Made by a program: the position numbers and the translations under genes
Assembly (NCBI RefSeq): GCF_001598355.1
Contig: NZ_BCYU01000045.1
Location: 1-38,252, forward strand
DNA from: Sphingomonas asaccharolytica NBRC 15499
Lineage (GTDB): Bacteria > Pseudomonadota > Alphaproteobacteria > Sphingomonadales > Sphingomonadaceae
Length of the DNA stretch: 38,252 bases
Direction of reading: 5' to 3'
Shown here: one piece after another, positions 24,440-31,798 of the stretch
Layout of the letters: the number at the start of each line of letters is the position of its first letter
Numbering within the stretch: the first letter of the stretch is position 1
The notes under the pieces: model-generated
Told to the model about the DNA's origin: nothing
Database searches by the model: none
The model's input: the letters and a program-made list of their open reading frames with translations, nothing else

Positions 24440-26479
24440 ATGCGGCTTCGATCGATTCTGCTCCTGGCGCTAGCCTGTGGCACCGCGCTGGGCGCCCGCA
24501 CGACGCCGCGCGCCGATCCGGCATTCGTCCAGAAGGAAGGGCTGAACATCAACAGCTTCGTGCGCAAAGGACCGGTCGCTGCGCATATCGTGCTGCGGTC
24601 GGGAAGCGATCCGCGCCTGATCGTCGCCTTTCCGGCGGGGAATAGCGGGGTCGGCCTGTGGTTCGATCGCGTCCAGGGCGCGCCGCAATGGACGATGACC
24701 GCGCCGGCTGTGCCGGTGACCGTCATGGACGCCAAGGGACGACCGCTCCACGGCGTTTCCTTCACAGCCGGAATCCGCGCGCCGCGCCTCACTCCCAAAC
24801 AGGCGGTGCTGTCGAGCGTGCGTGTGCTGCGCGATTATCAGGCGCTCGGCACCGCACCCGCCGAGCTGCTCAGCTCGGTCGCGGTGCGCGGCGATACCTT
24901 GATCTGGGCCCGCGATCGGCTCGATGGCGCACCCGGTTATCGCTTGAGCGTTCGGATCGTCGGCGGCCAATGGGATGGACATGGCATCGTCGCCGCGGCG
25001 GATGGCCGCATCGTCCTCGCGATCACCGCCGTGTCGGGCGAGACGCCGCTGACTCCGGTGCCGATCGCCGGACTGCTCACCGCGCAGGCCAATGCCGACG
25101 CCGGGGCGCGGCGGGCGCTCGAATTCTTGAGCTATCGCGAAAAGTTCCTCGCCGGGTCGTGGCGCTTCAATACCTATTTCGGTCGTGACACCTTGATGTC
25201 GGTACGCCTGCTGATGCCCGTATTGCTGCCGGCGGCGGTCGAGACGGGCCTGACCTCAGTGCTCGAACGGCTGTCTGACAAGGGGCAGGTCGCGCATGAG
25301 GAGGATATTGGCGAGTTCGCAATCCTCGATCATTTGAAGGAGGACAGCAAGTCGGACGCGCCGACCTACAATTACAACATGATCGACGGCGACTTCATGC
25401 TCGCGCCGGTCGCGCGTGCCTGGCTGATCGACGATCCGCGCGGGCGAGCGCGGGCCGCTGCCTTCCTGGCCCAACGGCACGGCAAGGAACGCGCGGGCGA
25501 CGCGCTGATGCGCAATCTGCGCTACGTCCTGCGCCGCGCGCGGCCCTTTGCGCAAAACCCCGCGCCGACCAATCTGATATCGCTCAATCCAGGCATGGAC
25601 GCCGGCGAGTGGCGCGACAGCAATGATGGGCTGGGGGGTGGTCGGTTCCCCTATGACGTCAACGCGATCTTTGTCCCGGCCGCGCTCGATGCTGCGGCAG
25701 CCATGGACCGCGCTGGCCTGCTCACGCCCTATATGACGTCGGACGACCGGGAGGACTTTAGCCGGTTGTCGGAGGTCGAGGCGGCTTGGCGGTCCCGCAC
25801 GCCGGGCCTGTTCGCGATGACGATTCCGGCCGCGCGGGCGCGTGCCGCGATCACCGCTTACGCCGCGCAGGCCGGCGTGCCCGCCACGGCGGCGCTTCAG
25901 GCGGTCGACCCAGCCGGGCTGCGTTTCAACGCAATCGCGCTCGATGCCGAGGGCGCGCCCGTACCGATCGAGAATTCGGACGAGGGTTTCGCCCTGCTGT
26001 TCGGCCATCCCGACGATGCTGCGCTGGCGACCGCTGCGGAAGTGATCGGCAAGCCGTTCCCGGCGGGGCTGATGACGGGGGCCGGCATGCTGGTCGCCAA
26101 TCCCGCTTTCGCGCCAGATTCGCTCGCGGCGAAATTCGGGCCCAACGCCTATCACGGCACCGTGATCTGGTCGTGGCAACAAGCGCTCGCCGCGGCCGGG
26201 CTCGAGCGACAATTGGCACGCGCCGACATATCGCCTGGCGTCCGCTCGAAGCTCAGAGCAACGCAGCAATGCCTATGGCGCGCCATCGCCGCCACGCGCC
26301 AAGTCCAGAGCTCCGAACTATGGTCGTGGCGCTATGCCGAGGGCCGCTACGAGGTCGCTGCGTTCGGTGCCAGCGGGCGCGATGCCGACGAATCCAACGC
26401 CGCGCAATTGTGGAGCACGGTCTATCTCGCGCTCAAGCGCCCGGCGCAGGACGGTGGCGTCGCCTGTCCAGCCAAGTGA
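24440..26479 (+). CDS. Secreted (alpha/alpha)6-barrel glycosidase-like enzyme
   Basis: The 679-aa protein has a signal peptide (MRLRSILLLALACGTALG), an N-terminal beta domain (about 25-215), and a helical barrel resembling glycogen-debranching/GH15-type glucosidases. Motifs are NTYFGRDTLMS (Arg249-Asp250), NYNMIDGDFML, GEWRDSNDG (Glu390, Asp393), NAYHGTVIWSWQQ, and a final SNAAQLWSTVYLAL. Acidic residues in GEWRD and ENSDEG are catalytic candidates, but I cannot assign a GH family or substrate. AAGGA sits 7 bp before the ATG at 24440, so this start is preferred to the ATG at 24416. It is probably periplasmic and acts on the oligosaccharide brought in by the receptor. Confidence 0.75.
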   Translation: MRLRSILLLALACGTALGARTTPRADPAFVQKEGLNINSFVRKGPVAAHIVLRSGSDPRLIVAFPAGNSGVGLWFDRVQGAPQWTMTAPAVPVTVMDAKGRPLHGVSFTAGIRAPRLTPKQAVLSSVRVLRDYQALGTAPAELLSSVAVRGDTLIWARDRLDGAPGYRLSVRIVGGQWDGHGIVAAADGRIVLAITAVSGETPLTPVPIAGLLTAQANADAGARRALEFLSYREKFLAGSWRFNTYFGRDTLMSVRLLMPVLLPAAVETGLTSVLERLSDKGQVAHEEDIGEFAILDHLKEDSKSDAPTYNYNMIDGDFMLAPVARAWLIDDPRGRARAAAFLAQRHGKERAGDALMRNLRYVLRRARPFAQNPAPTNLISLNPGMDAGEWRDSNDGLGGGRFPYDVNAIFVPAALDAAAAMDRAGLLTPYMTSDDREDFSRLSEVEAAWRSRTPGLFAMTIPAARARAAITAYAAQAGVPATAALQAVDPAGLRFNAIALDAEGAPVPIENSDEGFALLFGHPDDAALATAAEVIGKPFPAGLMTGAGMLVANPAFAPDSLAAKFGPNAYHGTVIWSWQQALAAAGLERQLARADISPGVRSKLRATQQCLWRAIAATRQVQSSELWSWRYAEGRYEVAAFGASGRDADESNAAQLWSTVYLALKRPAQDGGVACPAK

Positions 26480-26509
26480 TCGCCGGCTAAGGTCGCGGGC
26501 ATGGGCGAA

Positions 26510-28000
26510 ATGAGCATCGAGCAGATCGTCATCCTGGGCGGCGGTACCGCCGGCTGGATGACCGCGGCTGCATTGAGCCGCGCGCTGCAGGGGTCGGGCC
26601 GCGGGATCACGCTGGTCGAATCCGACGAGATCGGGACGATCGGCGTCGGCGAGGCGACGATCCCGACGATTCACTGGTTCAACCAGATCGTCGGGCTCGA
26701 CGAGGCCGAGTTCATCCGCGAGACCAAGGCGACCTATAAACTCGGCGTCCAGTTCGCTGGCTGGAATGGCGACGGCAGCGCGTATCTCCATCCGTTCGGC
26801 ACCTTCGGTCCACCCGGCGACGGGGTGATGTTCCTGCATCGGCTAATCCGCGCGCGCCTGGGCGGGATGGCGGCGGCGACCGAGGATTTTTCGCTGACGA
26901 CGCAAGCCGCACGAGCCGGGCGGTTCGACAAGCCGGTCGGCGATCCGCGATCCATGCGGTCGACCCTGGGCTATGCCTATCATTTCGACGCCGGCCTCTA
27001 TGCCCGCTATCTGCGTCGCCATGCGGAGACGCTTGGCGTGGTGCGGATCGAGGGCAAGGTCGCCCGGATCGATCAGGACCCGGAAAGCGGCTGCATCACG
27101 CGCATGGTCACGGAGCGCGGTGACGAAGTGGCCGGCCAACTCTTCATTGACTGTTCGGGATTGCGCGGGCTGCTGATCGAGCAGTCGTTGGGCGCAGGGT
27201 TCGAGGATTGGAGCGGCTGGCTGCCCTGCGATCGCGCCTGGGCAGTGCCGAGTCCGGTCGAGACCGACGTCATCCCTTATACGCGCGCGACCGCGGCGGA
27301 AGCGGGCTGGCGCTGGCGCATCCCGCTCCAGCACCGAACCGGCAACGGCTATGTCTATGCGAGCCGGTTCCAGGACGACGATAGCGCGCGCCAATCGCTG
27401 CTCGATGCGCTGGGCGAGGAGCCGATCGCCGAGCCGCGCCTGATCCGCTTTCTGCCCGGCAAGCGCAAGCGTTCCTGGGTCAAGAACGTGGTTGCGATCG
27501 GCCTGTCGAGCGGGTTCCTCGAACCGCTCGAATCGACCAGCATCCACCTGATCCAGAGCGGCATCGCCAAGCTGCTCGCCTTGTTTCCGCGCAGGGGTGA
27601 CGACCCTTTGGTCGCCGAGCAGTTCGACCGCGTATTCGGGCAGGAAATGCTCGATGTCCGCGACTTCCTGGTGCTGCATTACAAGATGACGGCCGGTCGC
27701 GACGAGCCGCTGTGGCGCTATTGCCAGGCCATGCCGATCCCCGACACGCTCGTTTATCGTATCGACCAGTTTCGGGCATCGGGACGGCTCGTCCTGTCGA
27801 GCGACGAACTGTTCCGCGACGCCAGCTGGTTTGCGGTGATGGACGGGCAGGGAATCCGCCCGGCCGACTATAATCCGATGATCGAAACGCTGAGCGAGAC
27901 CGATAATCGACGTCATGTCGAAGCGGTGCGCGCCGCGATCGCCCAGGCGGCGGCACAATTGCCCCCGCTGCCGCTGCCCGCCGACATGGGCAGGATCTGA
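26510..28000 (+). CDS. Flavin-dependent (tryptophan) halogenase family protein
   Basis: The 496-aa protein matches the flavin-dependent halogenase family. It has the FAD site GGGTAGW (10-16), VGEATIPT (46-53), Lys77 in ATYKLGVQF at the position of the catalytic Lys79 of PrnA/RebH, WRWRIP (268-272 region, the WxWxIP signature), and SGFLEPLEST (Glu338 region, the second catalytic acid). It would need reduced FAD from a separate reductase. The substrate is probably not free tryptophan. Homologues next to TonB receptors in sphingomonads and Caulobacter relatives are known, and one from Brevundimonas brominates indole in vitro. The ATG at 26510 is chosen; an in-frame ATG lies 9 bp upstream. Confidence 0.9.
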   Translation: MSIEQIVILGGGTAGWMTAAALSRALQGSGRGITLVESDEIGTIGVGEATIPTIHWFNQIVGLDEAEFIRETKATYKLGVQFAGWNGDGSAYLHPFGTFGPPGDGVMFLHRLIRARLGGMAAATEDFSLTTQAARAGRFDKPVGDPRSMRSTLGYAYHFDAGLYARYLRRHAETLGVVRIEGKVARIDQDPESGCITRMVTERGDEVAGQLFIDCSGLRGLLIEQSLGAGFEDWSGWLPCDRAWAVPSPVETDVIPYTRATAAEAGWRWRIPLQHRTGNGYVYASRFQDDDSARQSLLDALGEEPIAEPRLIRFLPGKRKRSWVKNVVAIGLSSGFLEPLESTSIHLIQSGIAKLLALFPRRGDDPLVAEQFDRVFGQEMLDVRDFLVLHYKMTAGRDEPLWRYCQAMPIPDTLVYRIDQFRASGRLVLSSDELFRDASWFAVMDGQGIRPADYNPMIETLSETDNRRHVEAVRAAIAQAAAQLPPLPLPADMGRI

Positions 28001-28005
28001 CGCGA

Positions 28006-28024
28006 TCCTGCGCGGCCCGCAGGA
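28006..28024. terminator. Hairpin between convergent halogenase and thiolase genes
   Basis: TCCTGCG at 28006-28012 pairs with CGCAGGA at 28018-28024 around 5 nt. It begins 5 bp after the halogenase stop, and 15 bp separate it from the thiolase stop on the other strand, so it may end both transcripts. No T-tract. Confidence 0.5.
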
Positions 28025-28039
28025 CCGGCTCGTGGCAGA

Positions 28040-29227
28040 TCAGTTGATCAGTTCGACCGCCACCGCCGTGGCCTCGCCGCCGCCGATGCACAGCGACGCC
28101 ATGCCGCGCTTGAGGCCGCGCGTCTGAAGCGCCGATATCAACGTTGTCAGGATCCGCGCGCCGCTGGCGCCGATCGGATGGCCGAGCGCGCAGGCGCCGC
28201 CGTTGACGTTGATCTTGTCGTGCGGGATGCCGAGGTCGTGCATCGCGATCATCGCGACGATCGCGAACGCCTCGTTGACCTCGAACAAGTCGACATCGGC
28301 GACGCTCCAGCCGGCCTTGTCGAGCGCCTTCTGCATTGCCGCGACAGGAGCGGTGGTGAATTTGGCGGGGGCGTGGGCGTGCGCGGCCTGGGCCACGATC
28401 CGCGCGACCGGCTTCTTGCCGAGCTTGTCGGCAACTGAGGCGCGCGTCAGCACCAGCGCGGCGGCGCCGTCGGAAATCGACGACGCATTGGCCGCGGTGA
28501 TCGTGCCGTCCTTGGCGAAAGCGGGCTTGAGCGTGGGGATTTTCGACGGGTCAGCCTTGGCCGGCTGTTCGTCGAGCGTGACCGTGTCGGTGCCCTTGCG
28601 GCCGACCACCTCGACCGCGACGATCTCGCGCGCGAATGCGCCGGATTTCTGTGCGGCCTGCGCGCGCTCGAGGCTGGCGATCGCGTAATCGTCCTGCGCG
28701 GCGCGGGTGAACTGATATTCTTGTGCCGTCTCTTCGGCGAAGGCGCCCATCAGCTTGCCGGGCTCATAGGCGTCTTCGAGCCCGTCGAGATACATATGGT
28801 CCTTGAGCACGTCGTGGCCGATCCGCGCGCCGCCGCGATGGCGCATTGAGAGGTACGGCGCATTGGTCATGCTCTCCATGCCACCGACGACGATCAGGTC
28901 GACCGACCCGGCGGCGAGCGCCTCGCTGCCCATGATCGTTGCCTGCATACCCGATCCGCACATCTTGTTGACCGTGGTCGCCTCGACATGGTCGCCCAAG
29001 CCCGCGTTGATCGCCGCCTGGCGCGCCGGCGCCTGGCCGAGCCCGGCGGGGAGCACGCAGCCCATATAGATGCGCTCGATGTCTTTCGGGTCGACGCCGG
29101 CTCGGTCGACCGCGCCCTTGACCGCGGTCGCGCCCAACTGGGTGGCACTGGCGCCGGTCAGCGTGCCCTGGAAGCTCCCCATCGGCGTGCGGGCGTAGGA
29201 CAGGATGACGATCGGGTCGGCGGTCAT
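28040..29227 (-). CDS. Acetyl-CoA C-acetyltransferase (thiolase)
   Basis: The 395-aa enzyme condenses or cleaves acyl-CoA/acetyl-CoA. The nucleophile is Cys90 in NKMCGSGMQA. The active-site NEAFA and CALGHPIGASGAR (His) segments and the C-terminal CIGGGEATAVAVEL (second Cys) complete the thiolase active site. Overall wording is that of AtoB/PhaA-type acetoacetyl-CoA thiolases. The window has no hydroxyacyl-CoA dehydrogenase partner, so a role in beta-oxidation, ketone or polyhydroxyalkanoate metabolism is open. GGAG about 8 bp before the ATG at 29227 supports the start. Divergent from the small membrane protein gene. Confidence 0.92.
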   Translation of the reverse strand: MTADPIVILSYARTPMGSFQGTLTGASATQLGATAVKGAVDRAGVDPKDIERIYMGCVLPAGLGQAPARQAAINAGLGDHVEATTVNKMCGSGMQATIMGSEALAAGSVDLIVVGGMESMTNAPYLSMRHRGGARIGHDVLKDHMYLDGLEDAYEPGKLMGAFAEETAQEYQFTRAAQDDYAIASLERAQAAQKSGAFAREIVAVEVVGRKGTDTVTLDEQPAKADPSKIPTLKPAFAKDGTITAANASSISDGAAALVLTRASVADKLGKKPVARIVAQAAHAHAPAKFTTAPVAAMQKALDKAGWSVADVDLFEVNEAFAIVAMIAMHDLGIPHDKINVNGGACALGHPIGASGARILTTLISALQTRGLKRGMASLCIGGGEATAVAVELIN

Positions 29228-29344
29228 GAAGAAACTCCGGAAAGGATGCTGACGGCGATCTAGGCGCGCGTGTCGGCGAATTCAAATTGCGGACCTTGCT
29301 TTGCGGCAATTCCGACTTGCCGTTCGTTCGCTAGGGGAATGACC

Positions 29345-29599
29345 ATGGAAACCCTCATCACCGCGATCAAATGGGTCGCCTCGATCAGCGGGATCGTCGC
29401 TGCCTTGATGGTATCGCTCGATTCTGGCCGGCGCGTGACGGGCTGGGGATTCGTCATTTTCAGCGGCTCGGCGTTGTGCTGGCTGGCCGGCTCGGTGCTG
29501 TCGCGCGACGGTGCGCTGGGGACGCAGAATGTCGCGCTGTTCGCGATCGATGTCTTCGGCGTCTATCGCTACCTGATCCGCAAGAAGGCTGTCGGCTGA
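29345..29599 (+). CDS. Small integral membrane protein
   Basis: This 84-aa hypothetical protein has two or three hydrophobic segments: IKWVASISGIVAALMVSL (8-25), GFVIFSGSALCWLAGSVL (35-52) and a weaker ALFAIDVFGVYRYLI. It ends in a basic IRKKAVG tail. I recognise no family. AGGGG at 29333-29337 is 7 bp from the ATG at 29345 and only 1 bp from the ATG at 29339, so 29345 is taken as the start. Good codon composition and the SD support a real gene. It is divergent from the thiolase and 50 bp ahead of another hypothetical gene. Confidence 0.65.
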   Translation: METLITAIKWVASISGIVAALMVSLDSGRRVTGWGFVIFSGSALCWLAGSVLSRDGALGTQNVALFAIDVFGVYRYLIRKKAVG

Positions 29600-29649
29600 C
29601 CGCGATCCGCGCTTACCCTTAACGTCAACCCGTGATAGCAACCGTGGCG

Positions 29650-30150
29650 ATGAGGACGTTGCTGCTCGCTTTGCTGATAACGGCCGCACCAGTCGCGGCG
29701 CAGGATAATGCGCTGCCAAAGCCGGCCTCGACGCCGTCGTCCGCGCCGCAGATCATCGAGCCGCTCGTCTCTTCGGTCGACGGCCTGCCGATCAGTGCGC
29801 TGCCGCCGCAGCGATTGCCCGCCAAAGGCTGCGCGGCGTTCCTGTGGACGCGGACGCCGAGCATGGCGCTGGTCGCAATGGCGACCACCGATCCCGCGTC
29901 GCTGCGCCTGACGATCGACGGCAAAGTGACCGACCTTCCGATCAGCGCGCAGAATGGAATCGGTGGCCTAGGCTACTCGCAGATCACCGAATATCGCGGC
30001 AAAGGCACCACAGCGACCTTGCAAATTGTCGTGAAGACCGACGCCAGCATGCCGAAAAGCGGGTCAATTTCGGACGCTACGCTGCGGATCGATCGCGCGG
30101 GCCGAGCCAGCGTCGTAATACCGGTCGCCGGAGCGATCGGCTGCGCTTGA
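29650..30150 (+). CDS. Hypothetical exported protein
   Basis: This 166-aa protein has a clear signal peptide (MRTLLLALLITAAPVAA, cleavage before QDN). It continues with a Pro/Ser linker and a probable beta domain containing KGCAAFLWTR and ending in AGAIGCA, so two Cys (in KGCAAF and IGCA) could form a disulfide. No family recognised. The start is uncertain. The ATG at 29650 gives a standard signal peptide but has no strong SD. The GTG at 29632 would add six residues. It lies 22 bp upstream of the coniferyl-aldehyde dehydrogenase gene on the same strand and may be co-transcribed. Confidence 0.65.
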   Translation: MRTLLLALLITAAPVAAQDNALPKPASTPSSAPQIIEPLVSSVDGLPISALPPQRLPAKGCAAFLWTRTPSMALVAMATTDPASLRLTIDGKVTDLPISAQNGIGGLGYSQITEYRGKGTTATLQIVVKTDASMPKSGSISDATLRIDRAGRASVVIPVAGAIGCA

Positions 30151-30172
30151 AATATCGGGGAGGAAAGATGCG

Positions 30173-31585
30173 ATGACGATGCACGACATCCTGGCGGCGC
30201 AACGCGCGGCGTTCATGGCCGAGTTGCCGGTGAGCCTGACCGTGCGCAAGGACCGGCTGAAGCGCGCCGCCGCGATGATCGCTGACCATGCGGATCGCTT
30301 TTGCGACGCGTTGAGCGAGGATTTCGGGCATCGCAGCCGCGAGCAGTCGATGCTGACCGACATCGCCGCTTCGGTCGCGCCGCTCAAACACGCGTTGAAG
30401 CATGTCGACCGCTGGTCGCGTCCCGAGCGCCGTCCGGTCACCGCGCCGCTCGGCCTGCTCGGTGGCAAGGGGTGGATCGAGTTCCAGCCCAAGGGCGTGG
30501 TCGGCGTGATTTCGCCGTGGAATTTCCCGGTGAACCTGATCATGGCGCCGTTGGCTGGCGTGTTCGCGGCGGGCAACCGCGCGATGGTCAAGACCAGCGA
30601 GTTCACGCCGCGCGTCGCGGCCTTGTTCGAGGAGATCTGCCCGACCTATTTCGCCGCCGATGAGCTCGCCTTCGTGTCGGGCGGGCCTGAGGTCGGCAAG
30701 GAGTTTTCGGGCCTGGCGTTCGATCACCTGATCTTCACGGGCGCGACCGGGATCGGCCGGCACATCTTGCACGCCGCGGCGGACAATCTGACGCCGGTGA
30801 CGCTAGAGCTCGGCGGCAAGTCGCCGGTGATCTTCGGACGGTCCGCCGACATCAAGCGCGGCACCGAGCGGGTGGCGATCGGCAAGATGCTCAATGCCGG
30901 GCAGATCTGCCTGGCGCCCGATTACATGCTGGTCCCGGCGGACCAGGAACAGGCGGTGGTCGACGGCCTCAAGCAATCGGTGTCGGCGATGTATCCGACC
31001 CTGCTCGCCAATCCCGATTACACCTCGATCATCAACGATCGCCATCATCAGCGGCTGCAGGACTGGCTGGAGGATGCCCGCGCCAAGGGCGCGACGATCG
31101 AGACGGTCAATCCGGCGAACGAGGATTTCGCCGCCTCGAACAGCCGCAAGATGCCGCTCCACATCATCCGCGATGCGACCGACGATATGATTGTGATGCA
31201 GGAGGAGATTTTCGGGCCGATCCTGCCGGTGCGGCGCTATGACGATATCGACGGCGCGATCGCCGAGGTGAATCGCCGCGACCGTCCGCTCGGCCTCTAT
31301 TATTTCGGCAGCGACGACAAGGAACGCCGCCGCGTGCTCGATCGCACGATCTCGGGCGGTGTGACCTTGGACGACGTGATCTTCCACATCTCCAACGAGG
31401 AATTGCCGTTCGGCGGGATCGGCCCGTCGGGGATGGGCGCCTATCACGGGCATGACGGGTTTAGGACCTTCAGCCACGCCAAGGCGGTGTACCGTCAGGC
31501 GCGCTTCGACATCGCCAAGCTGGCCGGATTGAAGCCGCCTTACGGCAAGGCGACGATGGCCTCAGCCAAGCGGCAGATGAAATAA
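30173..31585 (+). CDS. calB: Coniferyl aldehyde dehydrogenase
   Basis: The 470-aa ALDH oxidises coniferaldehyde (or similar aryl/fatty aldehydes) to the acid with NAD(P). It shows Asn117 in SPWNFPVNL, Glu212 in LELGGKSP, and catalytic Cys246 in NAGQICLAPDY. The last wording, together with the short N-terminus and the basic hydrophobic C-terminus, is characteristic of the CALDH/ALDH3-like class. Coniferaldehyde oxidation belongs to lignin-monomer catabolism, which is common in sphingomonads. No other lignin gene is in the window, so a general aldehyde-detoxifying role is possible. GGGGAGG lies 9 bp before the ATG at 30173. A strong hairpin follows the stop. Confidence 0.87.
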   Translation: MTMHDILAAQRAAFMAELPVSLTVRKDRLKRAAAMIADHADRFCDALSEDFGHRSREQSMLTDIAASVAPLKHALKHVDRWSRPERRPVTAPLGLLGGKGWIEFQPKGVVGVISPWNFPVNLIMAPLAGVFAAGNRAMVKTSEFTPRVAALFEEICPTYFAADELAFVSGGPEVGKEFSGLAFDHLIFTGATGIGRHILHAAADNLTPVTLELGGKSPVIFGRSADIKRGTERVAIGKMLNAGQICLAPDYMLVPADQEQAVVDGLKQSVSAMYPTLLANPDYTSIINDRHHQRLQDWLEDARAKGATIETVNPANEDFAASNSRKMPLHIIRDATDDMIVMQEEIFGPILPVRRYDDIDGAIAEVNRRDRPLGLYYFGSDDKERRRVLDRTISGGVTLDDVIFHISNEELPFGGIGPSGMGAYHGHDGFRTFSHAKAVYRQARFDIAKLAGLKPPYGKATMASAKRQMK

Positions 31586-31611
31586 GCTATTGAATTAGAT
31601 TGGACAAAACA

Positions 31612-31633
31612 GGGGCCGCCCAAAGGCGGCCCC
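31612..31633 (+). terminator. Stem-loop downstream of calB
   Basis: GGGGCCGCC at 31612-31620 pairs perfectly with GGCGGCCCC at 31625-31633 around a CAAA loop, 26 bp after the stop. It is GC-rich and very stable but followed by only weak T content. The remaining 165 bp to the kinase stop (31634-31798) shows no gene I can support. Confidence 0.7.
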
Positions 31634-31798
31634 AAGTGATGCTGCTGTTTGCCAAAGCAGTGTGGCCGACATGGCCGGAAACGTAACGATCTGCAATATG
31701 CCCGGCGGGCCAGCATACCCATTTCGAGCCTTGGCAAAGCAATACATGCTGCCAAAGATGGTTATCGGACTTCGTCAGTCAGAGCCAAGACTCGACCG

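Noticed and set aside
31540..31755. 71-aa minus-strand frame between calB and the kinase
   Set aside because: It overlaps the calB end and its hairpin. No SD or domain.
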